Of a stretch of DNA of 64,000 nt, positions 28,052 to 35,907 are shown in pieces (the stretch's first letter is position 1; each line of letters begins with the position of its first letter). Under the pieces are notes generated by a model, which was given only the letters and a program-made list of their open reading frames with translations, was not told where the DNA came from and did not search any database. A program made the translations under genes and the position numbers. This DNA comes from Arcobacter sp. F2176 (GTDB lineage Bacteria > Campylobacterota > Campylobacteria > Campylobacterales > Arcobacteraceae). The stretch is from the NCBI RefSeq assembly GCF_004116465.1, contig NZ_PDJV01000007.1, positions 62,001 through 126,000 on the forward strand. Reading direction: 5' to 3'.

Positions 28052-29181
28052 TATTTTGTACACTCCTCTGGCATATATTTTTGATTGACTAATATTTTAG
28101 CTTTTGCTATACCTTTTTGGTTCCCAACTAAAAGTAATTTGCAATTACCCTCTATAACAATAGTCCCCTTAGGCATTTGAATAAATCTTCCTCTTTTTTC
28201 TGTAATACCTATTACAGAAACTTTATATCTATCCCTTAAATGAATATCTTTTAATTGTCTAGATACTAACCAAGAATCTTCCCTTACAAGTACTTCTTCC
28301 ATATCAATTGGAGTATCAGGTTTGTATAAAAACTCTTCAAGTACATTTTCCATATCAGGACGAACAGCCATTGCTGAAACTCTTTTTGCCATCAAAGATG
28401 GAGAGGCAACAACTTTATCAGCTCCTAGTTTTTTTAGTCTCTCTTTGTCATGTTGCGTCTCAGCATTTGAGATAATCAAAAATGGTTTATTTCGTCCTAA
28501 CTCTTTTTCATAAAGTCTTACAGAAGCTATCAAAGTAATATTATCAGAAATATTTCTTGACAAAGTTATAACACCTTTTGCAGATGATAAGTGAGATTTT
28601 AAAAATGCTTTTTCAGTAAATGATTCTTCGCATACATAATATGGATAATGATATTCTTTTGCTATTTCTTCCATATCTTCTCGTGGATCAACAACTACAA
28701 AAGGTACATGATTTTCTCTAAATTGTCTTGCTAATTGAATTGTATATTCATTATGATGAAATATTACAAAATGTCTACGAAGTCTTGCAATTTTATAAAG
28801 CATATTTCTTTCCTTATATAGTTCAATTAGGTTACCTTTTATAATTGCTTCTATAAGTACAGCAATTGAAAGGGTAAATAAAGCGAACCCGATAATAATA
28901 AGTGTGACGGTAAAAAATCTACCTGCATCTGAGATGGGAGCAACTTCTCCAAAACCAACAGTAGTAAAGGTTATACCTGTTTGATAAATGGCATCTAAAA
29001 TAGGGAAACCATCAATAAGAACATATCCAACTGTTCCAATCATCATTAACAGTTGTACAAGTACCAAAGGTACTCTAAAAGGTTTTAGTTGTGAGTATAT
29101 TAGAGGATTAAGGTCGTATTCAGGCTTAGAAGATCTAAGTTCCCAACCCAGCGACTTTTTTAATTTATGAAAGATGCTCAT
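28051..29181 (-). CDS. Potassium channel with RCK (TrkA) domains
   Basis: 376 residues. Two membrane helices (about 36-56 and 92-115) frame a pore helix and the selectivity filter TVGFGE. A cytoplasmic RCK_N domain follows (about 135-255) and an RCK_C domain (about 290-370). The RCK nucleotide loop, normally GxGxxG, reads FVIFHHNEYTIQLA here, so classical NAD binding is probably absent. The gene lies between rpmB and argJ with short spacing. It is likely a ligand-gated K+ channel in the inner membrane. Confidence 0.88.
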   Translation of the reverse strand: MSIFHKLKKSLGWELRSSKPEYDLNPLIYSQLKPFRVPLVLVQLLMMIGTVGYVLIDGFPILDAIYQTGITFTTVGFGEVAPISDAGRFFTVTLIIIGFALFTLSIAVLIEAIIKGNLIELYKERNMLYKIARLRRHFVIFHHNEYTIQLARQFRENHVPFVVVDPREDMEEIAKEYHYPYYVCEESFTEKAFLKSHLSSAKGVITLSRNISDNITLIASVRLYEKELGRNKPFLIISNAETQHDKERLKKLGADKVVASPSLMAKRVSAMAVRPDMENVLEEFLYKPDTPIDMEEVLVREDSWLVSRQLKDIHLRDRYKVSVIGITEKRGRFIQMPKGTIVIEGNCKLLLVGNQKGIAKAKILVNQKYMPEECTK

Positions 29182-29207
29182 AGAAGCACTTTATTTTAGT
29201 GCCTCTA

Positions 29208-29396
29208 TTATGAGTTTTTCTTAAGAGTTCTTAACTCTTTTGCCGATATTTTAATCTTTTGTGTAGTACCATCATCTAAAGTAACTCTTACAGTTCTTAA
29301 GTTAGGTAAAAATCTTCTTTTTGTTCTGTTTTTAGCATGACTTACGTTGTTTCCAGACATAGGCCCTTTTCCAGATATTGCACATCTTCTTGACAT
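29208..29396 (-). CDS. rpmB: 50S ribosomal protein L28
   Basis: 62 residues beginning [20 protein letters not shown], the L28 signature, followed by the basic [12 protein letters not shown] stretch. The ATG at 29396, after AGAAGGA, is the family start; a longer frame from 29417 is ignored. A TATAAT (29434-29429) sits in the 60 bases upstream, so it probably has its own promoter behind the LPS locus. Confidence 0.96.
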   Translation of the reverse strand: MSRRCAISGKGPMSGNNVSHAKNRTKRRFLPNLRTVRVTLDDGTTQKIKISAKELRTLKKNS

Positions 29397-29456
29397 TATT
29401 TTTCCTTCTATTTTCAAAATATCTGCGAATTATATCTTTTTTATCTTAAGTTTAAT

Positions 29457-30329
29457 TTAAATATTTAATACTATCTCTTTTAATCTTTGAAATTGAATAT
29501 CAAATAAGAACTCAGAAGAACTCTCTTTATTGCTTTTTTTGATATTTTTTAGTTCATCTTTATTTGATAACAAAGCTTCAACTTTAAACTGCATTGATCT
29601 ATCAGTGGGAGAATCCATAGTTGAAAATATATCAATAACTTCTTTAGAAGCACTATTTGCACTTACAAAAACAGCTGTTTTGAAAAACATGGCTCTTAAA
29701 ACATTTGAGGAAAAGGCTTTTACATATGTGGGTAAAATAAAAATATCAGCAACACTATATAATAAATCAATATTTCTATAATCTTCTATAAATATAACCT
29801 TATCGTCTAAATTGTACTTTGTAAATTTAAACTTTAAAGAATAGATTTGATTTTTATTCCCTGCAATTATTGCCTTGTAATTGTCATTGCTCAAAGAAGC
29901 CAAAATATCAAGGAATTCTAAAACACCATTTTTTAATAAGTTTTTAGAATGAAAAAGAATAATTTTATCATTTTTTTCAAAATTAAACTCTTGAGAAAGA
30001 ATCTCTTTTGAATCTTTTTGTTTAAGATAAGTAGATGTAATAGTTGGATAGATAACTTCTACTTTGTCATTTGTAATATTGCAAGTTTTTATTATCTCTT
30101 GCTTCATAGTGTATGAGTTAGCTATCGTTTTCTTAGCATTTTCAATCATCTCAATAGATTCTTCATCTAAAGTACCATTATGAAAATAAACAGCAGGAAA
30201 AGTTTTGGCCTTGAAAGTAAACTTTTGGAAAATAGATTGTTTTTTATATAGACTTATATTTTCATCTTTTAGAAGTTCTTCAATAAGTACATTATTTAAT
30301 TTATAATAAATAGATAATTTTTTATTCAT
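29457..30329 (-). CDS. Glycosyltransferase, GT4-like
   Basis: 290 residues. The C-terminal half shows a GT-B nucleotide-sugar fold: KNDKIILFHSKNLLKNGVLE at the domain switch, DKVIFIEDYRNIDLLYSVAD, and the usual FILPTYVKAFSSNVLRAM loop in which the conserved E of EGFG is missing (reads KAFSS). The N-terminal domain is short. It is the last gene of the core locus before rpmB, overlapping waaF by 8 bases. The sugar and acceptor are unknown. Confidence 0.7.
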   Translation of the reverse strand: MNKKLSIYYKLNNVLIEELLKDENISLYKKQSIFQKFTFKAKTFPAVYFHNGTLDEESIEMIENAKKTIANSYTMKQEIIKTCNITNDKVEVIYPTITSTYLKQKDSKEILSQEFNFEKNDKIILFHSKNLLKNGVLEFLDILASLSNDNYKAIIAGNKNQIYSLKFKFTKYNLDDKVIFIEDYRNIDLLYSVADIFILPTYVKAFSSNVLRAMFFKTAVFVSANSASKEVIDIFSTMDSPTDRSMQFKVEALLSNKDELKNIKKSNKESSSEFLFDIQFQRLKEIVLNI

Positions 30330-31260
30330 TTATCACCTTTAATACATCTTCTGCTTTGATTAGATTCATACAATCATGATGACCTAATGGACATACCCTT
30401 TTCATACAAGGGGCACAATCTAAGTTTTTAGTAATGATATGCTCATTTAGATTATTCCATTGATTTGTCTCTTTGTATCTTGTAGGTCCAAAGATACTAT
30501 ATGTTTGTACTTTGAAAGCTGCTGCAATATGCATAGGTCCAGAATCATTTGTAATAAAGATATTTAATCCTGCAATTTTTTCAATTAATTCAGAAACTGT
30601 AGTTTTACCAGCTAAATTTTGGTAGTTAGATATTCCTGCACTTTTCAAAGACTCTTCAATATCTCCAGCAATATCAACTTCACTAGGACCTCCGAAAATA
30701 ACAATATCATATTTTGAAGCTAACTTTATAGCCACCTTTGCAAACTCTTCAGGATACCATCTCTTTGCACTTCCATAAGTAGCTCCTGGGTTTATTCCTA
30801 AAGTTGGTTTTTTATATTTAAATGGCTTATAATAAAGTTTTAAATCCCCTACTTCATTTTGTAAATTTAATACATGATTTACAAAATCATTATATCTTAT
30901 AACTTGATGTATCTGATTTTTTTTCAATCTTCTGTAATTGAATTTTTTAATAGCTTTTATAAAAAATAATAAAAGTTTTGAAGAAATACTTCGCCTAAAA
31001 GAAATAGCAAAATCAACCTTTCCAATTTTTTTTGACAATTTATAAAGGTTTACATATCTATTACCTTTCTTTTTTGTATCATCAACTATAACTTTTTCTA
31101 TATTTTTATAATTTGCAAAAGCTTGTGTAGATACATACGAACCTAGTAAGGTAATCTTTGCATTGGGGTATGTTTTTATTATATTTTCAATAGCTGGCGT
31201 TGCCATAATTGCATCGCCTAGCCAAGTAGGGATTTCTATAAATATTTTTTTAATCTTCAT
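30322..31260 (-). CDS. waaF: ADP-heptose:LPS heptosyltransferase II
   Basis: 312 residues of family GT9. It has the N-terminal IEIPTWLGDAIMATPAIE, the central domain, and the donor-binding TNDSGPMHIAAAF. The C-terminal APCMKRVCPLGHHDCM Cys/His cluster is typical of WaaF. It adds the second heptose to the inner core at the cytoplasmic face. Together with waaC at 47839 it brackets the core locus, the same arrangement as the Campylobacter LOS locus. Confidence 0.9.
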   Translation of the reverse strand: MKIKKIFIEIPTWLGDAIMATPAIENIIKTYPNAKITLLGSYVSTQAFANYKNIEKVIVDDTKKKGNRYVNLYKLSKKIGKVDFAISFRRSISSKLLLFFIKAIKKFNYRRLKKNQIHQVIRYNDFVNHVLNLQNEVGDLKLYYKPFKYKKPTLGINPGATYGSAKRWYPEEFAKVAIKLASKYDIVIFGGPSEVDIAGDIEESLKSAGISNYQNLAGKTTVSELIEKIAGLNIFITNDSGPMHIAAAFKVQTYSIFGPTRYKETNQWNNLNEHIITKNLDCAPCMKRVCPLGHHDCMNLIKAEDVLKVINE

Positions 31261-32308
31261 TTAATAACTCTTTAAATTTATAAAATTGTGGTAACTTCAA
31301 TATCTTGCCATCTCTATTATCAACTAACCCATAACCTGGGGCTATTAACTGATGCCAATAAACTCTTTGTATCTTTTTAGTATTTCTTGTAATTTTAATA
31401 TATTCTGTCATAAATTTTGTATATACCTCATTACTTACACATTCTTTTTCACTTGTTGGAGAATATGGAGCAGTATTTGAAATAGGCCAATTAACTTCAG
31501 TTATATATATTTCATCACTTGATTTTGGTGATAATTTGCACATTGAATATAATAAATCAATTTTATTTTTTGTGTCAAAAATTCCATACTGACTATTTAA
31601 AGGAGACCCCCGTCTGTCTACATAAAGCAAAGCGCTAACTTTGTCATAATTTATATCATATAAATTAAACATAGCTCTTGAATTGTAATAGTACTCAAAA
31701 TCAATCATACTGGGTCCCAAAAGTTTTAACTCTTGATATTTCTCATCCCTTATAGCTTGGGCTACTTTATAAAATTTCAAATACTCTTCTACCGCAAAAA
31801 ATCCCCATTTTATTCTATTTATAGTACTGCCTATTTGATACTCTTTTGATATATGTTTAAATTTTGAAAAAATTGTATTTAAATCTTTTTTGAGTAGTTC
31901 TTCATTTTCTATATGTTCTCTATCTTGTATTATATTTAATAAAATATTTTTTTCTGAACTTTTATTAAAACTATTTGCAAAATCCACATAAAGATCGATA
32001 TTTTTAATATCATGAAGAGGTATTCTTATGATTAAATTTTTTACACCGAGTTCTTCTATTAATTCTTGTTGTGAATTCCCTTTATCTAAATTTACTCCTA
32101 TTCCTATAAACTCTTTATTTGTAAGTACTTCTTTGCCACGAAAAAACTTCATTGTTAAAAAGGAAATTGGCAAAACAAAAAGAGAAATAAAGAATAACTT
32201 TAGATAATCAAGTATGTATTTCTTCCTCATACTTCTTTTATAAAGTTTATCTTTTATAACAGATGGTTGATCTGAATATTTATCCCAAGAAAAAGGTGTT
32301 TTATTCAC
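31250..32308 (-). CDS. Membrane-anchored TIM-barrel glycosidase-like protein
   Basis: 352 residues: a cytoplasmic basic N-terminus, one membrane helix (about 34-53), then a periplasmic domain with the strand pattern of a clan-A glycoside hydrolase barrel (VKNLIIRIPLHD, KNILLNIIQD, IYITEVNWPISN). The Glu in ITEVNWP sits where the nucleophile would be. At the strand that normally carries the acid/base (NE pair) the sequence reads QIGSTINRIKWG, with no Glu, so it may bind rather than cut glycan. It overlaps waaF and YrbL-like 1. Family assignment is by pattern only. Confidence 0.5.
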   Translation of the reverse strand: MNKTPFSWDKYSDQPSVIKDKLYKRSMRKKYILDYLKLFFISLFVLPISFLTMKFFRGKEVLTNKEFIGIGVNLDKGNSQQELIEELGVKNLIIRIPLHDIKNIDLYVDFANSFNKSSEKNILLNIIQDREHIENEELLKKDLNTIFSKFKHISKEYQIGSTINRIKWGFFAVEEYLKFYKVAQAIRDEKYQELKLLGPSMIDFEYYYNSRAMFNLYDINYDKVSALLYVDRRGSPLNSQYGIFDTKNKIDLLYSMCKLSPKSSDEIYITEVNWPISNTAPYSPTSEKECVSNEVYTKFMTEYIKITRNTKKIQRVYWHQLIAPGYGLVDNRDGKILKLPQFYKFKELLNED

Positions 32309-32915
32309 TTACTAACCTTGTCTTTTTCAATATTCCCTCTTTTATAACTTTTTGATATCTTTTTTCTAATCTTTTTAATTGTTTTTTTACTTTATACTTT
32401 GTAAATAGTTTTGAATATAAATAAAGTTTTGATTTCAAACCAGTTCTTTTCCCACCAATACCATCTGTAATAATTAATTTATATTTATTTGCTGAAACCT
32501 CTTGACAAAAGATATTACTTAAAGCAATATCTACAAAAATAATATTATTATCTATTAAATATCTCTTTAGTTCATTTAACAATTCAATTTCTAAATTAGG
32601 ACTTAAAACTCCATTGAGAACCATATATTTAAATGACTTAGATGTTTTTCCATCAAAATCTTTTATTCTATTAAAAATATACCCCTCTCCCAAGTTAGTT
32701 TGAATAAAGCCAAAACATTTTGAAAGATGAGAAAAGGATACTCCTTTTTTCTCTAGAAAACTTAGATAATTATGTTCTAATTGATTTTGATTTAGATTTT
32801 CCGAACTTTTATAAACTACTTTTATAACCTTATCATTATCTTCAGGATGAATATAACAAGCTCTCTCTCTTCCTTTACCTAAATAGTCACTTTCTTTTAA
32901 ATTTAAAAAACCCAA
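32301..32915 (-). CDS. YrbL/PhoP-regulated family kinase-like protein 1
   Basis: 204 residues. It opens with a glycine-loop-like LGKGRERACYIHPED, then the Lys of KVIKVVY, the loop VDIALSNIF (Asp and Asn as in a catalytic loop) and TDGIGG in the metal-binding place, the pattern of the YrbL-PhoP_reg family (kinase fold). The start is TTG with AAAAGGA 5 bases upstream. It is one of three paralogues in this locus; a role as a sugar or LPS-core kinase is likely but unproven. Confidence 0.75.
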   Translation of the reverse strand: MGFLNLKESDYLGKGRERACYIHPEDNDKVIKVVYKSSENLNQNQLEHNYLSFLEKKGVSFSHLSKCFGFIQTNLGEGYIFNRIKDFDGKTSKSFKYMVLNGVLSPNLEIELLNELKRYLIDNNIIFVDIALSNIFCQEVSANKYKLIITDGIGGKRTGLKSKLYLYSKLFTKYKVKKQLKRLEKRYQKVIKEGILKKTRLVSE

Positions 32916-32925
32916 ACTTTTCCTT

Positions 32926-33513
32926 TTAATCGTACTTACTATATTTTAAGTAATTGTTATAAAATTTTTTCCACTGTTTTTTAATTTTATACCTTGTGAA
33001 TTTTTTTGAAAAAAGGTATAAATAAAATCTCCAGTTTAATCTTCTAGCTCCTAACCCATCAATAATTACTAGTTTATATTTATTCTTTGAGATTTTTTGA
33101 CAAAAGACATTACTTAAATCTACATCTATGAATAATATATCATTTTCAAATAAATAATCTTTCAAATCATTTATTAACTTTTTTTCTGACAATCTATCCA
33201 ACAATTTTTCTTCTAAATAAAACTTAAATGATACAGAAGGAGTTTCATCAAAATCTAAAATTCGCTCAAAGACTAAACCTTTTCCTAAATTTGTATCAAT
33301 AAAACCAAAGCATTTACTCAAATATTTTAAAGATATATTATTTTTTTGTAAATAATTATAATATTTATACTCTAATTTATTTTGCTCATTATGTTTTTCT
33401 TGCCTATGAACTATTTTGATTACTTTTGACTTATCGTTTGGATTTATATAGCAATTACGCTCTCCTCCTTTTGATAAGAAATACTCTTCCTTTAAAATAA
33501 TTTTACTATTCAT
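32926..33513 (-). CDS. YrbL/PhoP-regulated family kinase-like protein 2
   Basis: 195 residues, clearly a paralogue of the neighbour at 32301: LSKGGERNCYINPNDKSKVI, KCFGFIDTNLGKG, the catalytic-loop-like VDVDLSNVF and IDGLGARR are all in the same order. Asp and Asn of the loop are kept. It overlaps the GT9 gene by 8 bases and ends 10 bases before YrbL-like 1. It probably acts on a core sugar in the cytoplasm (inference). Confidence 0.75.
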   Translation of the reverse strand: MNSKIILKEEYFLSKGGERNCYINPNDKSKVIKIVHRQEKHNEQNKLEYKYYNYLQKNNISLKYLSKCFGFIDTNLGKGLVFERILDFDETPSVSFKFYLEEKLLDRLSEKKLINDLKDYLFENDILFIDVDLSNVFCQKISKNKYKLVIIDGLGARRLNWRFYLYLFSKKFTRYKIKKQWKKFYNNYLKYSKYD

Positions 33514-34429
33514 TCTCTAAAAGTTTTCCTACTGCTTTTTCTATTTCTTCATAGTTAGCGCTAGAATAATTTTCAGAAATTACAAAGTTATGTTGATTTT
33601 TTTCATCGCTTACTGTTGCCCATCTTTTAGAACTAGCAAATAAACTATCTCCAAAAAAAGATATTGTTTTTATGTTAACAGCACCCGCTAAGTGCATAGG
33701 CCCAGTTGAAGTACTTACAAACAAATAACATGAACTTAATAAAGAAGTAAATTCAAATAAAGACATTTTTGAATCAATTATTTTAGCATCAAAATCCAAA
33801 TGATTAGATATATAGTCTTTTGAATTAGCATCATCAGGTCCAAAGGTAAAAATTATTTCATAATCACAACTAGAAACACTTTTCGCTAACCTTATATAAT
33901 CGTCAAGAGATAAGTTTCCATCACTGCTTCCACCAAATCCAGGATGAAATATAACTTTCTTCTCTTTTTTTGTTTGTAATTGTAATAAAGGTCTTGTGAA
34001 CTCTAATTTTAAAGTCGGAAAAAGTTTCAATGCCAAATCCAAATTATATTGCCATTCTGTTTTTTCAACTTTACTTCTTCTTTGTTTGACAGTTTTATTG
34101 AAAAATATTTGAGCAATTTTTGTAGCAGGAGCTACTCTTTTTTTTATACCACTTCTAAAAAGTAATTTACCTAATGTCATATCAATATATGCACTAATAC
34201 TTGCATCAAATTTTCTTGATTTTATTTGATCAAGTGTAATATCTAAATTTTCTTTATCATATAAAATCACATCATCTATAAAATCAATCTGTTTTGCAAA
34301 ATCAAAATTTATTTTACTTACAAGTGCTGTTATATTTATCTTTGGAAATTGTTCTTTTATCGCTTTAAAAAGAGGTAATGTAACTACAAAATCGCCAATT
34401 TTATCATGTCTTGAAATAAGAAGATTCAC
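33506..34429 (-). CDS. GT9 family glycosyltransferase (heptosyltransferase-like)
   Basis: 307 residues, GT9 fold: N-terminal SRHDKIGDFVVTLPLFKAI, the central FHPGFGGSSDGNLS phosphate loop, and STSTGPMHLAGAV for the donor. It is the third heptosyltransferase-like protein in the locus beside waaC and waaF, so it may add a third heptose or related sugar. It abuts the WaaP-like kinase gene (shared base) and overlaps YrbL-like 2. Confidence 0.85.
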   Translation of the reverse strand: MNLLISRHDKIGDFVVTLPLFKAIKEQFPKINITALVSKINFDFAKQIDFIDDVILYDKENLDITLDQIKSRKFDASISAYIDMTLGKLLFRSGIKKRVAPATKIAQIFFNKTVKQRRSKVEKTEWQYNLDLALKLFPTLKLEFTRPLLQLQTKKEKKVIFHPGFGGSSDGNLSLDDYIRLAKSVSSCDYEIIFTFGPDDANSKDYISNHLDFDAKIIDSKMSLFEFTSLLSSCYLFVSTSTGPMHLAGAVNIKTISFFGDSLFASSKRWATVSDEKNQHNFVISENYSSANYEEIEKAVGKLLENE

Positions 34430-35187
34430 TATTCCTTACCTCTTATTTTTCTTTTAAACTCTACAAAGTTTTTTAACTTCTTATCACAATCTTTTAAAAT
34501 ATCAATTGCTTTATCTTCATCAACCTTTGCTAGTTTTGCATACTCTTTTGCAATAATCTGTAAACTATCTTCATCTAACCATAATTTTGCAAAATTATCT
34601 AAACCAAGTTCTAGGCTAATTTGTTTAAATTGCATTCTATTAATATCTACGACAAAGAACTCATAATCATCATTTTTCTTTTGTACTAAAATATTTCCAG
34701 CAGAGTAGTCTTTATGATAAACATCATTTTTATGTAAATTATAAGTAAATTGAACAAATTTTTTTATTATTGATTCTCTATTTTCAAGATTTTCATTTCT
34801 TAAAGGTTCTCTAATAGTAAATTCATAATCTAATTTTTCACTTATAAAAAAACTCTCTTTAAATAAAAAATTTCTAAAAAACTCAATATATCCAATGGGG
34901 CTTGGAGTGTTTATATTTAGACTTTGTAGTTTTATAGCATTTTGGTACGATTTTTTTGCTTTTGAATCTCTAAAATATGCATAAACAATTTGATTTAATA
35001 CATTTGGAACTTTGAATGCTTTTACAACAGTTCTTATCCCCTTATACTCAATAACTTTTAATTCATTTCTAGCTTTGTGAATAGTATTTGCATTCTGTTT
35101 AAAAAAATCTTTTATATTTAATAAAAATTCTTTTATATTTTTATATTCATTCTTTAGTTTATATTTTATATTCAATTTAATTTCCAC
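34429..35187 (-). CDS. WaaP/InaA-type LPS core kinase
   Basis: 252 residues. A small-kinase fold with a Lys-rich N-lobe (RTVVKAFKVP as the ATP Lys strand), the catalytic loop VYHKDYSAGNIL (HKD...N) and DINRM in place of DFG, matching WaaP/KdkA-type sugar kinases. It is expected to phosphorylate Kdo or heptose of the inner core. It sits between YrbL-like 3 and the GT9 gene without gaps. Confidence 0.75.
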   Translation of the reverse strand: MEIKLNIKYKLKNEYKNIKEFLLNIKDFFKQNANTIHKARNELKVIEYKGIRTVVKAFKVPNVLNQIVYAYFRDSKAKKSYQNAIKLQSLNINTPSPIGYIEFFRNFLFKESFFISEKLDYEFTIREPLRNENLENRESIIKKFVQFTYNLHKNDVYHKDYSAGNILVQKKNDDYEFFVVDINRMQFKQISLELGLDNFAKLWLDEDSLQIIAKEYAKLAKVDEDKAIDILKDCDKKLKNFVEFKRKIRGKE

Positions 35188-35188
35188 T

Positions 35189-35779
35189 TTATTTTTTATT
35201 ACGATGTGCGTCTATCCATTTTTGATTTAAATATTTTTTTTGGAATTTATCCCAACGTCTATTTATTCGTCTTCTTGCAAAATAAGGAATACTATTTAAT
35301 AAAGTAAAATGAGAAACATCTCCTAATCCATCAATCAAAACCAAATCAAAATCAAATTCACTATTTTTTCTTAAAAGTATATTTCCTTGCATCATTCCAT
35401 AATTAAAGATTATACAATTATCCAAAAAGTATTTTTTATAGGTTTCTAACTCTTTTGAATATTTTTCTAAACCATATTCCTCTAAATAATATTTAAAACT
35501 TTTTGATACTTCCCCATCATAATCTCTTATTAACTCAACGACAAAACCTTTTCCCTTATTTGTTTCAACTTCTCCATAATATTTAGCTAAATGCTTCCAA
35601 TTTGTATTTTGCCTTTTTAAAAGTTTTTTATAGTATTTAACTTCAGTGTCACTTTGTTTTGTGTGACCATTCTTTTGGTCATAACTAACTTTTATTGCTT
35701 TATTATTGTCATGAGGATGAATATAGCATTCACGCTCATTACCTTTTCCTATGAAATTTTCTTTATTTAATATGAGCAC
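35189..35779 (-). CDS. YrbL/PhoP-regulated family kinase-like protein 3
   Basis: 196 residues, third YrbL-like paralogue: FIGKGNERECYIHPHDNNKA, KYYGEVETNKGKGFVVELI and LIDGLGD. The catalytic-loop position reads FNYGMMQGNIL, lacking the Asp present in the other two. The start is GTG with GGGGAA just upstream. It is the first gene after a 128-base gap behind the fusion gene, so a new transcript may start here. Confidence 0.7.
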   Translation of the reverse strand: MLILNKENFIGKGNERECYIHPHDNNKAIKVSYDQKNGHTKQSDTEVKYYKKLLKRQNTNWKHLAKYYGEVETNKGKGFVVELIRDYDGEVSKSFKYYLEEYGLEKYSKELETYKKYFLDNCIIFNYGMMQGNILLRKNSEFDFDLVLIDGLGDVSHFTLLNSIPYFARRRINRRWDKFQKKYLNQKWIDAHRNKK

Positions 35780-35907
35780 TATAATTCCCCAATCATATAA
35801 TTAATATTTAAAAAGCGTTTATTATATCAAATCTTTAATAAATACTAGAATTATGTATTAAAATAAATTATTAAATAAAATAATGCTTTGGATAAAAAAG
35901 CAAGCTT

